From positions 20,970-84,969 of the forward strand of contig NZ_JQGC01000028.1 of assembly GCF_000743575.1 (NCBI RefSeq): a DNA stretch of 64,000 nucleotides, written 5' to 3'. Below the pieces are notes generated by a model. The model ran no database searches, had not been told where the DNA came from, and saw only the letters and a list, made by a program, of their open reading frames with translations. Position 1 is the stretch's first letter. Each line of letters starts with the position of its first letter. The stretch comes from Devosia riboflavina (GTDB lineage: Bacteria; Pseudomonadota; Alphaproteobacteria; Rhizobiales; Devosiaceae). Positions 32,799 through 40,120 of this stretch are shown piece after piece. The position numbers and the translations under genes are program-made.

Positions 32799-33356
32799 TC
32801 ACGGCTCGAGCTCGATGTCCCAATAGAGATAGTCGAGCCAGCTCTTGTGCAGGTGGTTGGGCGGAAACGCCCGGCCATTATTGTGCAGGTCATGCACAGT
32901 CGGCGCGAACGGCGCCTGATGCGGGAACATTTTTATCTCGCTCGGCAGCCGATTGGCTTTCCTGAGATTACACGGCGCACAGGCAGCCACCACGTTCTCC
33001 CACGTCGTCAAACCGCCCTTCGAGCGCGGAATAACGTGGTCGAAGGTGAGATCATCGCGCGATCCGCAATACTGGCACTGGAAGCGATCGCGGAGAAAAA
33101 CGTTGAAGCGGGTAAAGGCAGGATGCCGCGCCGGTCGCACATAGTCCTTGAGCGAAACCACGCTCGGCAGACGCATTTCGAAGCTCGGTGAATGGATCAC
33201 CGTGTCGTAGTGCGAAACGATGTTCACTCGCTCGAGGAACACCGCCTTGATCGCGTCCTGCCACGACCACAACGATAAGGGATAATAGCTGAGCGGCCGG
33301 AAATCGGCGTTCAGCACGAGAGCGGGACAGGCCTCAGGCGACACATGGATGGTCAC
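32799..33356 (-). CDS. HNH endonuclease domain protein
   Basis: A 185-residue protein with a central HNH/McrA-like zinc domain: CQYCGSRDDLTFDHVIPRSKGG, then the Asn of TWENVVAACAPCN and KANR. Both Cys pairs and the His for metal-dependent phosphodiester cleavage are there. The N-terminal part (VLNADFRPLSYYPLSLWSWQDAI) is that of the widespread stand-alone bacterial HNH family found on alphaproteobacterial chromosomes. Its target is unknown, and it is not near any restriction or defence gene other than ParDE. Confidence 0.88.
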   Translation of the reverse strand: MTIHVSPEACPALVLNADFRPLSYYPLSLWSWQDAIKAVFLERVNIVSHYDTVIHSPSFEMRLPSVVSLKDYVRPARHPAFTRFNVFLRDRFQCQYCGSRDDLTFDHVIPRSKGGLTTWENVVAACAPCNLRKANRLPSEIKMFPHQAPFAPTVHDLHNNGRAFPPNHLHKSWLDYLYWDIELEP

Positions 33357-33445
33357 GAGAGTCTCCCGAAGCGGGAATCTGTTAAGTCCATAGCCCCTTT
33401 ATAATAAGCCCTTTGTGTCAGGGCTGTGAAGCGGGGATGAAGGAC

Positions 33446-34099
33446 TTATTTCGCTGCGACACGCCCGATAAATTCAGCGGCAAAGCCGAGCCCATCCGGG
33501 GCAATTCCATGCCCCACGCCGCGGCTCACGTGATAGCTGACATCAAAGCCCGCCTCATCGAGCAAAGCATTGGCGTCGCTCGAAAGATTGGGATCGACCA
33601 CATCGTCCATATCGCCGTGAACGAGGCAGACCGGCGGCTTCGCGAGTGCGTCCCTGCCAAATCCCTCGGGCGGCAAAAAGGCACCGGAAAAACCGATGAT
33701 TCCCATGAGCTTTTCGGGCAGAGCCGTGCCCACATGCAACGCCATCATCGCGCCCTGGCTGAACCCGGCGAGGATCGTCCGCTCCGGCGTGATTCCCGTC
33801 TGCGCCCAGAGGTCGCGCAAGAACCCTTCGAGCACGGGCCGCGCCTCGATGACGCCAGTTTGCCGGCTCGCCAGCCGATCCCCCGTCCAGTCTATCGGAA
33901 ACCACTGAAACCCGCCCATTTCCGTGCCGATCGGCGCATTGGGCGACACGAACAGCGCACCTGGAAGGAGGTGCCGCCAATGCGGCGCGAGGCCGATGAG
34001 ATCATTGCCGTCGCTGCCATAGCCATGGAGCAGAACCACCGCAGCGTCGGGCGCTTGCCCATTGGCTGGCGGCATCATCGGCCCCGAAAGCTTGGTCAC
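33446..34099 (-). CDS. Alpha/beta-hydrolase, carboxylesterase/phospholipase type
   Basis: A 217-residue hydrolase of the Abhydrolase_2 family (YpfH-like). VVLLHGYGSDGNDLI contains the oxyanion-hole HG, nucleophile Ser is in AGFSQGAMMAL (about 117), Asp in HGDMDDVVDP and His in GVGHGIAPDG. It would hydrolyse short acyl esters in the cytoplasm. The start overlaps the stop of the upstream glycosylase gene by 4 bases. Confidence 0.87.
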   Translation of the reverse strand: MTKLSGPMMPPANGQAPDAAVVLLHGYGSDGNDLIGLAPHWRHLLPGALFVSPNAPIGTEMGGFQWFPIDWTGDRLASRQTGVIEARPVLEGFLRDLWAQTGITPERTILAGFSQGAMMALHVGTALPEKLMGIIGFSGAFLPPEGFGRDALAKPPVCLVHGDMDDVVDPNLSSDANALLDEAGFDVSYHVSRGVGHGIAPDGLGFAAEFIGRVAAK

Positions 34100-34773
34100 A
34101 GCAAAATTCCTTCCTTGTCGCGCAGAATGGCGAAATATCGCCAGAACAGCAGCGCCGCGGCCGACCGATGCGGCGACCAGTTTTCGGCCATGCCGATCAT
34201 CTCCTTGATCGTCGGCCGGACGTCAAGGCCGAGCCCATGATGCGCCGCTTTCAGCAAAGCCAGGTCCCCTGCCGGGAAAATATCGGGATGTGCAGCACAG
34301 AAGAGCAGATAGACTTCGGCCGTCCAGGGCCCAATCCCTTTTAGCGCCACCAGCGCCTTGATCGCCTCTTCGGCCGGCAGAGCATCGACCTCGGCAAAGT
34401 TGAGCTCCCCCGCCCCAACCGCCTCGGCAATCGTCCGTACCGCCAGAAATTTCCCGCGCGAAAACCCAACGCCGCGCACCGTCTCCTCGTCGAGCAAAAG
34501 ATAAGATTCCGGTTCCAGCGCTCCCGGCAATTTTTCGAACCGCCCCCAGATGGCGGCAGCGCTCTGTACCGAAAGTTGCTGCCCGCAGATCACCTTGGCC
34601 ATGCCGGCAAATCCCTTGGGATTAACCCGCGGCAACACTGCCCCGACGCGCTCCCGCATCGGCAGCAATTGCGGCACCATGGCGATCAGATGGTCGAGAT
34701 GCACCGCGACGCCCTCGGCCGTATCGATCCGCGGTGACGCTCCGGGCGCAAAAGTGCTAGTCGGTAAAATCAT
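34096..34773 (-). CDS. AlkA-type DNA-3-methyladenine glycosylase
   Basis: Excises alkylated purines from DNA. The 225-residue protein has the HhH-GPD core: ICGQQLSVQSAAAIWGRF, then the hairpin LVALKGIGPWTAEVYLLF, and the catalytic Asp in FPAGDLALLKA. It lacks the N-terminal TATA-like domain of E. coli AlkA and is thus the short form common in alphaproteobacteria. Its ATG lies within CATG shared with the divergent gluQ start, so each leader lies in the other gene; a slightly later start is possible. No ribosome-binding site is evident. Confidence 0.85.
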   Translation of the reverse strand: MILPTSTFAPGASPRIDTAEGVAVHLDHLIAMVPQLLPMRERVGAVLPRVNPKGFAGMAKVICGQQLSVQSAAAIWGRFEKLPGALEPESYLLLDEETVRGVGFSRGKFLAVRTIAEAVGAGELNFAEVDALPAEEAIKALVALKGIGPWTAEVYLLFCAAHPDIFPAGDLALLKAAHHGLGLDVRPTIKEMIGMAENWSPHRSAAALLFWRYFAILRDKEGILL

Positions 34774-35617
34774 GAAAGAACCAATTCTTCGTTTCGCCCC
34801 GAGCCCCAATGGGCGCCTGCATCTCGGCCACGCGCTTTCGGCGCTCGTGACCTGGCAGGCAGCCGAAATTTTCGGCGGCACGACGCTTTTGCGCATCGAA
34901 GACATCGACATCACGCGCTGTAAACCCGAATTTACCGAAGCCATTTTCGAGGACCTCAATTGGCTCGGCCTCTCTTGGCCCGAACCAGTCCTCATCCAGT
35001 CCGAACGCTTCGAGATTTACGCTGAAGCCGCCAATCGCCTGCGCCAGCGCGATCTCATCTATCCCTGCTACTGCTCCCGCTCCGATATTGCTTCCAAGGC
35101 CGAAGACACCGACCCCGATGGCGCGCCCATCTACCCCCGCACCTGCAAGCATCTCTCCAATCAAGAACGCATCGAGCGTCTCGAACGCGGCGATCCCGTC
35201 CAGTTTCGCCTCCATACCGATCGCGCCGTGGAAGAGGCCGGCATGCTGACCTTCACCGTCATTGGCCCCACCCTCAGCGATCGCCCGCAAATCCGCTATG
35301 CCCGCCCCCAGCGCTGGGGCGATGTCGTGCTGCAACGCAAGGATATCGGCACCAGCTACCACCTCAGCGTCGTCGTCGACGACGCTGCGCAGAACGTGAC
35401 GCACATCACTAGGGGCCGCGACATGGAAGCGGCAACCGATATCCACGTCCTCCTGCAAATGCTGCTGGGCTTTTCGACACCCATCTACCACTTCCATCGC
35501 CTCCTCCTCGGCGACGACGGACAAAAACTCGCCAAATCCAAAAACAGCAAAACCCTCGCCGACTTGCGCAGCGAGGGCTGGACTGCCGATGATGTGAGAA
35601 GAGCAGTGGGCTTCTAG
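34772..35617 (+). CDS. gluQ: Glutamyl-Q tRNA(Asp) synthetase
   Basis: Charges the queuosine of tRNA(Asp) with glutamate. The 281-residue protein is a catalytic core of glutamyl-tRNA synthetase without the anticodon-binding domain, which defines GluQRS. The HIGH-like box is FAPSPNGRLHLGHA, the KMSKS-like loop KLAKSKNSK. Zinc-site cysteines are in YPCYCSRS and RTCK. The start codon overlaps that of the glycosylase on the other strand. Confidence 0.92.
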   Translation: MKEPILRFAPSPNGRLHLGHALSALVTWQAAEIFGGTTLLRIEDIDITRCKPEFTEAIFEDLNWLGLSWPEPVLIQSERFEIYAEAANRLRQRDLIYPCYCSRSDIASKAEDTDPDGAPIYPRTCKHLSNQERIERLERGDPVQFRLHTDRAVEEAGMLTFTVIGPTLSDRPQIRYARPQRWGDVVLQRKDIGTSYHLSVVVDDAAQNVTHITRGRDMEAATDIHVLLQMLLGFSTPIYHFHRLLLGDDGQKLAKSKNSKTLADLRSEGWTADDVRRAVGF

Positions 35618-35642
35618 TTACCCGCCCCACCCACCGGCCTCC

Positions 35643-35792
35643 CCTCGCCCCTTGAGGGAGAGGGACAGACCAACTTTGCGTTCAGCAAATTGGTCAGGGT
35701 GAGGGGTATCCCTCCTCCGCATAGGAGTGGGGGACAAATCCCATACCCCTCATCCGCCCTTCGGGCACCTTCTCCCGCAAGGGGAGAAGGCG
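35643..35792. repeat. Palindromic element with GACCAA hairpin module
   Basis: Nearly identical to 20101-20254: left arm CCCCTTGAGGGAGAGG, hairpin GACCAAcTTTGC-gttca-GCAAATTGGTC, TGAGGGGT paired with ACCCCTCA, and right arm TTCTCCCgcaaGGGGAGAA. Only the middle about 35 bases differ. It lies between the gluQ stop and the convergent epimerase stop. Confidence 0.85.
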
Positions 35793-35816
35793 AAAGAACC
35801 GGGACCCCAGTGGCCG

Positions 35817-36767
35817 TTAGGCCGCGAGCTTTTTCGCACCCACCAACTCCTCCACCGTCGCCCGGACCGCCTCCTCAAACGGTGTCCCGAAATCCAGCCC
35901 CAGCAGCGCATCGAGCCGTGGATCGACCAGTTCCATCTCGTTGAGCCACAGATACCGCATGCGATAAATGTCCCGCATGACCGGATTGAACAGCCCCACC
36001 GCCCGGATCATCCACCATTGCAGCGGCGACACCGCAACCTTGCCCGGCAATGCCGTCTGGATCGCGCCCATCATCTGCCCGTGCGACACCCAGTGTCCGG
36101 CAAAATGAAAATTTTCGTACCGTCCAAGCGTCTCCCGCTTCTCCGCCAGCACCGCAAAGGCGCGCGCAAGGTCTGGCAGATAAGCCCAGCTATGGCGCAG
36201 CTTCAGGTCGCTCATGTGGTAGAGTTTCCCCTTGGCGATATCCATCATCATCGCCGCCTCGAACCACTCCCCGCGATTGCCTGGCCCGAAGAAGTCGCCA
36301 CCGCGCAGAATGATCGTCTGGAACTTCCCCGCCGCCGAAGCCTCGCGCAGCATGGTTTCGAGCCGGATGCGGATTTCCCCGCGCGGCGCCTCGGCACTCT
36401 GCCGCGTTGCGGGCGACACGGTCCGATCCCCAGCCCGATAATTGTAGATCGTCCCCGGAAAGAGCAGCGTCTTGCCGCTATTACCCAGCGCATCGATCAC
36501 CACCTGCAACTGCCGTTCAGAGGCGCCATTGCCCCACTGATGGTAGGGCAGGTGCAGTGCATGCACGACCACATCGGCATCGGCAATCGCCGCCCGCACC
36601 ACCTCGACATCATCCGCATCGCCGGCAACAAACGCCGTGCCGCTGACCGGCTTGCGGTTCGTCCGCCCCAGCCCCGTTACGCTCCAGCCCGCATCGCGAA
36701 AGGCGATCATTGCCGCATTGCCGATATGGCCATTGCTCCCCAAAACCGTCACTTTACCCTTGGTCAT
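35817..36767 (-). CDS. NAD(P)-dependent epimerase/dehydratase (extended SDR-like)
   Basis: A 316-residue Rossmann protein. TVLGSNGHIGNAAMIAF is the NAD(P) site at the N terminus; ADVVVHALHLPYHQWG and the Tyr of TIYNYRAGD fit an atypical SDR. The substrate is unknown. The start MTKGKV is fixed by AAGGAG 7 bases upstream. It is divergent from a LysR regulator across 88 bases, so it is the likely target of that regulator. Confidence 0.85.
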   Translation of the reverse strand: MTKGKVTVLGSNGHIGNAAMIAFRDAGWSVTGLGRTNRKPVSGTAFVAGDADDVEVVRAAIADADVVVHALHLPYHQWGNGASERQLQVVIDALGNSGKTLLFPGTIYNYRAGDRTVSPATRQSAEAPRGEIRIRLETMLREASAAGKFQTIILRGGDFFGPGNRGEWFEAAMMMDIAKGKLYHMSDLKLRHSWAYLPDLARAFAVLAEKRETLGRYENFHFAGHWVSHGQMMGAIQTALPGKVAVSPLQWWMIRAVGLFNPVMRDIYRMRYLWLNEMELVDPRLDALLGLDFGTPFEEAVRATVEELVGAKKLAA

Positions 36768-36855
36768 TCTGCGTCTCCTTGACTTGCTGGAGACCAAAAT
36801 GCCCGCTACAGATTTTTATAGCGATTGGCCAAATTTCGAGATTTGATATTCAATC

Positions 36856-37746
36856 ATGAATAGAGAGCCTGACTGGTCCCTCTGGCGCAGCTTTGCCGGT
36901 GTCATCGAGCACGGCTCGCTCTCCGCGGCCGCCCGCGCCCTCAATTCGAGCCAGCCGACCATCGGCCGCCATATCGAACTCCTCGAATCTCAGCTTGGCC
37001 TGCCGCTCTTCGAGCGCAGCCTTTCCGGCCTCAAGCCGAACGGCACGGCGCTAAAACTCTATGGCCCCATAGCACAGGCGCAAACCGCCCTTGCCGAGGC
37101 AGCAATGATGGCCGAAGGCGCCCAGGACGAAACCGGCGGCACGGTGCGCATCACCGCCAGCGCCATGATCTCCAACTATGTGCTGCCCGAAATCCTCGTC
37201 CCCATCCGCGCCCTCCATCCGCGCATCGCGCTCGAAAGCGTCCCGTCGGATTCGGCCGAAAACATCCTCATGCGCGAGGCCGATATCGCCATCCGCATGT
37301 TCCGCCCCACCCAGCTCGAACTGGTGACAAAGCACCTCGGGGACATCCCTCTCGTCCCCGCCGCCCATGAGCGTTACCTCTCCCGCCGTGGCCGCCCGAC
37401 GACGCTGGCCGAACTCTGGCAGCACGACATGCTCGGCTTCGATCGCTCCAGCGCCATCGTCACCCACGCACAAAAACTCGGCTATTCGCTCAACCGCGAA
37501 AACTTCATCATCCGCTCCGACGACCAGCCACACCTATGGGAATTGCTGCGTGCCGGCCTCGGCATCGGCTTTGCCCAGGCCAATCTCGTGCGCCGCACGC
37601 CGGGCCTTGTTGCCCTCCCCATCGACATCGCCATCCCGCCTCTGCCGGTCTGGCTCACCACGCACAGGGAATTGTACACCTCCCACCGCATCCGCGCCGT
37701 TTATGATGCCTTGGCGAGTGGCCTTCTCGCCTATATTGAGAGCTGA
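36856..37746 (+). CDS. LysR family transcriptional regulator
   Basis: A 296-residue regulator. The winged HTH is at about 5-65: WRSFAGVIEHGSLSAAARALNSSQPTIGRHIELLE (recognised by SLSAAARALN and QPTIGRHI). A substrate-binding domain follows (VRITASAMISNYVLPEIL, FDRSSAIVTHAQK). It is divergent from the epimerase, and the AT-rich 88-base gap would hold its site. By family rule it controls itself and that neighbour; the inducer is unknown. Confidence 0.9.
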   Translation: MNREPDWSLWRSFAGVIEHGSLSAAARALNSSQPTIGRHIELLESQLGLPLFERSLSGLKPNGTALKLYGPIAQAQTALAEAAMMAEGAQDETGGTVRITASAMISNYVLPEILVPIRALHPRIALESVPSDSAENILMREADIAIRMFRPTQLELVTKHLGDIPLVPAAHERYLSRRGRPTTLAELWQHDMLGFDRSSAIVTHAQKLGYSLNRENFIIRSDDQPHLWELLRAGLGIGFAQANLVRRTPGLVALPIDIAIPPLPVWLTTHRELYTSHRIRAVYDALASGLLAYIES

Positions 37747-37767
37747 ACCGGCAAGGAGGCCAAACCC

Positions 37768-37968
37768 ATGCAAACTCTTCTCAATATCGGCATCGCGCTG
37801 GCCCTGCTGTTCGTCATCGTGGTCCTCGGCATGGGCCTCTGGAACATGACCAAGGGCGGCTCGGCCAATACCAGCCAGCGCCTCATGCGCCTGCGCGTCA
37901 TGGGCCAGGCCGTCGCCATTCTCTTGTTGATCGGCGCGCTGTTCTTCTTCGGCGGTGGCCGCGGCTAA
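37768..37968 (+). CDS. Small twin-transmembrane protein (HIG1-like)
   Basis: A 66-residue inner-membrane protein with two helices (LLNIGIALALLFVIVVLGMGL and VMGQAVAILLLIGALFFF) joined by WNMTKGGSANTSQRLMRLR. That linker, with its Arg-rich end before helix 2, is the mark of the HIG1 / twin transmembrane family, whose mitochondrial members associate with respiratory supercomplexes. It is 21 bases after the LysR stop. Confidence 0.8.
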   Translation: MQTLLNIGIALALLFVIVVLGMGLWNMTKGGSANTSQRLMRLRVMGQAVAILLLIGALFFFGGGRG

Positions 37969-38000
37969 GCCAACAGGCCCCACACCGTCCTTCGGCTCTT

Positions 38001-38076
38001 TCGTCACCAGCGGGCTTGTCCCGGTAGTCTATGCGGAGGCGAGATGGATTGCCGGGACAAGCCCGGCAATGACGAC
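38001..38076. repeat. Palindromic element, GCCGGGACAAGCCCGGC type
   Basis: Arms ACCAGCGGGcttgtCCCGGTAGT and ATTGCCGGGacaagCCCGGCAAT around ATGCGGAGGCGAGATGG, ends CGTCA and TGACG. The left stem has one mismatch. It nearly matches 43852-43930. Confidence 0.8.
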
Positions 38077-38139
38077 GGAGGGGCCTATCCCGTAGCCGGG
38101 CTTCATTTATGATGGTTCGGCTCGCCGAGGAGAAGAAAC

Positions 38140-38823
38140 CTGTTCCTGCCCCTGCATGACGTCAATCCGCATCGCCATGTCAGATTTCCCTATGTCACTT
38201 ACGGGCTGATCGCGCTCAATATTCTGGTCTTCATCATCCAGGCGACGCTGCCGCCTGCAGCCTTTGATGAAGCAACGATCTATTTCGGCATGATCCCCAT
38301 CGTGGTGCGCGACGTCTATCCCGCACCCCTCCCCTGGCTGCCCGATTGGGCAACACTCGTCACCTACGCCTTCCTCCACGCCGATTGGCTGCATCTTCTC
38401 TCGAACATGCTGTTCCTCTGGGTATTTGGCGACAATATCGAAGACGCCATGGGGCACCTGCGCTTCCTCGTCTTCTATCTCCTCTGCGCCGTGCTCGCCG
38501 CCCTCGCCCATCTCGCCTTCAATCTCGACGGCAATGGCCCGCTCATCGGCGCCTCCGGCGCCGTCGCCGGCGTCATGGGCGCCTATATTCTTCTGTTCCC
38601 CCATGCCCGCGTCTTCGTCCTCGCGCGCATCGTCATCCCCATTCCGCTGCCGGTTCCCGCCTTCTGGATGCTGGGCTTCTGGGTCGCCACGCAGCTCTTC
38701 TATGTCGTCATAGGATCGCAGGAATCCGTCGCCTGGTGGGCTCATATCGGTGGCTTCGTCGCGGGTGTCGTCTTGGCCGCGCTGATGCGTCGCCGCGGCG
38801 TCATGCTTTTAGGCGGTCGGTAG
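38140..38823 (+). CDS. Rhomboid family intramembrane serine protease, apparent CTG start
   Basis: A 227-residue membrane protease with about six helices that cleaves substrates inside the membrane. Catalytic Ser139 is in GASGAVAG and His202 in WWAHIGGF; HLLSNMLFLW holds the conserved His and Asn. The first ATG in frame (38290) would remove helix 1 and the conserved LHDVNPHRHVRFPYVT. A CTG at 38140, 7 bases after a perfect AGGAG, gives MFLPLHD, the expected family start. There is an in-frame stop at 38110 and no ATG, GTG or TTG between that stop and the conserved residues. Confidence 0.83.
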   Translation: MFLPLHDVNPHRHVRFPYVTYGLIALNILVFIIQATLPPAAFDEATIYFGMIPIVVRDVYPAPLPWLPDWATLVTYAFLHADWLHLLSNMLFLWVFGDNIEDAMGHLRFLVFYLLCAVLAALAHLAFNLDGNGPLIGASGAVAGVMGAYILLFPHARVFVLARIVIPIPLPVPAFWMLGFWVATQLFYVVIGSQESVAWWAHIGGFVAGVVLAALMRRRGVMLLGGR

Positions 38824-38888
38824 AAGGTTTCTTTACCCTGCCCTGCTAGGCTCCTGGCGTCTTATAGTATTGCGTCAGGAAGACTCTT

Positions 38889-39071
38889 ATGGACACCGAT
38901 CTCGCCTCCAGCCTCATGGTGGCCCGCACCGCACAGACCCAGCAGTCCGTGCAGTTGGCGGTGTTCAAAAAATCCCACGACATGCAGACCCAGCTTCTCG
39001 ACATGCTCCTGCAGCCTGCCCAGGCCGTTCTGCCGCCGGGCCAGGGCACGCAGGTCGACAAGACCGCCTGA
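38889..39071 (+). CDS. Small YjfB-like putative motility protein
   Basis: A 60-residue, mostly helical soluble protein. The pattern LVARTAQTQQSVQLAVFKKSHDMQTQLLDMLLQ, seen by parts, resembles the YjfB putative motility family: alternating Gln and hydrophobic residues around a Lys-Lys-Ser centre. The assignment rests on this resemblance alone. No flagellar genes are in the window. It is followed 10 bases later by another short gene. Confidence 0.55.
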   Translation: MDTDLASSLMVARTAQTQQSVQLAVFKKSHDMQTQLLDMLLQPAQAVLPPGQGTQVDKTA

Positions 39072-39081
39072 GACCTTCCCG

Positions 39082-39285
39082 ATGAGTAATGCCCTCGGCA
39101 CGAGCACATCGGTCATGATCAACCGCATCGCCACCCGCGAAGGCGCCTCGGCCAACACGCTTCTAGCGCAGGTCGCAAAAATGCGCGGCGAAATGGCGCT
39201 CACACAAAGCAAGGCAAAGCCCGAAGCCCTGCCCGACATCGTGCGCAATCCTATCAATGGGGCGGAAGTGGATCTGATAGTTTAG
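39082..39285 (+). CDS. Hypothetical small protein
   Basis: A 67-residue soluble protein not recognised. It begins MSNALGTSTSVMINRIATREGAS, is polar and probably helical, and shows no signal or membrane segment. It lies 10 bases after the YjfB-like gene, so they share a transcript. Its last codons are part of a perfect 10-bp hairpin. Confidence 0.55.
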   Translation: MSNALGTSTSVMINRIATREGASANTLLAQVAKMRGEMALTQSKAKPEALPDIVRNPINGAEVDLIV

Positions 39286-39301
39286 CTCACCAAACTATCA
39301 G
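39274..39301 (+). repeat. Perfect hairpin across a stop codon
   Basis: CTGATAGTTT (39274-39283) and AAACTATCAG (39292-39301) are perfectly complementary around an 8-base loop. The left arm ends in the last coding bases and the T of the stop codon of the small gene. No T run follows, so it is not a standard terminator; it may stabilise the mRNA end. Confidence 0.6.
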
Positions 39302-39430
39302 TAGACCTCATCCTGAGGTGCGAAGCGTAGCGTAGCCTCGAAGGACGGGGTCGTGCCACCGACGTTCCAGTGCCACGCCCCCGTGGTTCGAGGCTTTGCC
39401 CTGCAAAGCACCTCACCATGAGGGCTACTG
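39299..39430. repeat. Palindromic element, CAGTAGACCTCATCCTGAGG type
   Basis: Ends CAGTAG and CTACTG are inverted. Internal parts include CCTCATcCTGAGGTGC, TGCCACGCCCCCGTGG and CGAGGCTTTGC..GCAAAGCACCTCACC. The same element lies at 53319-53449 and, shorter, at 57100-57196. It fills the gap between two convergent genes. Confidence 0.85.
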
Positions 39431-39434
39431 ACAA

Positions 39435-40097
39435 CTAACCCCTCAGCCCAATCAGCGCCTCGACCACCGCCCTGCCATCCTTGCTGTGCCACTCCGCCGG
39501 CCCCTGCAGCACGGCAAGCTCACACCCTTCGGGATCAAGCAGCAGCGTCGCCGGCAGACCCACGGCCACCGCCTCGCGCTTCAGCCGGTCAAAGGCGGCA
39601 AAAGTGTTGTCGGCATAAAGCGGCAGGTTTTCAAACTTGCCCTCGGCCAAAAATTCCTCGGCCTTCGCCAATCCACCCTCGCCAATATCGAGATTGATCG
39701 GCACGACTTGGAACTTGTCCGAATTGTATTCCGTCGCAATGGCATCGAGCGCCGGCATTTCTTCGCGGCACGGCACGCACCAGCTCGCCCAGAAATTGAC
39801 CAGCAGCGCCTTGCCCGAAAAATCGCCCAGCGTCATCTCCGTACCATCGGCGCTCTTGAACGCCAGATCGGCATAACCCCGCCCCTCGCCGGTGCCATTG
39901 ACCGCCGCCAGTTCGCCTACCGCGGCGGCATCCACGATCTGCGCCTGTGCCGCCTGCACGGGACACGAGTTGGCCGAGGCAGCATTGCCGAGATAGACCC
40001 ACGAAGCTATAGCTACGCCCAATCCGGCAACCCCCATCGCCGCATAAGGCTGCCAGCGCCGCGGTGCTACTGGCTTGGCTGCGTTGGTGTCCGACAT
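39435..40097 (-). CDS. tlpA: TlpA-like membrane-anchored thioredoxin
   Basis: A 220-residue periplasmic thiol-disulfide protein anchored by one helix (about 18-36). The thioredoxin fold holds the redox site WCVPC in LLVNFWASWCVPCREEMP, plus the cis-Pro of VGLPATLLLD. TlpA relatives reduce apo-proteins of cytochrome oxidase assembly. Divergent from argH with only 23 bases between starts, the usual alphaproteobacterial order tlpA-argH-lysA. Confidence 0.9.
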   Translation of the reverse strand: MSDTNAAKPVAPRRWQPYAAMGVAGLGVAIASWVYLGNAASANSCPVQAAQAQIVDAAAVGELAAVNGTGEGRGYADLAFKSADGTEMTLGDFSGKALLVNFWASWCVPCREEMPALDAIATEYNSDKFQVVPINLDIGEGGLAKAEEFLAEGKFENLPLYADNTFAAFDRLKREAVAVGLPATLLLDPEGCELAVLQGPAEWHSKDGRAVVEALIGLRG

Positions 40098-40120
40098 GGG
40101 CTACTCCCGAAAGGCATAAG

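Noticed and set aside
32799..33356. HNH protein as part of a restriction or defence island with ParDE
   Set aside because: It is the common stand-alone chromosomal HNH family, on a separate promoter, with no methylase or helicase near.
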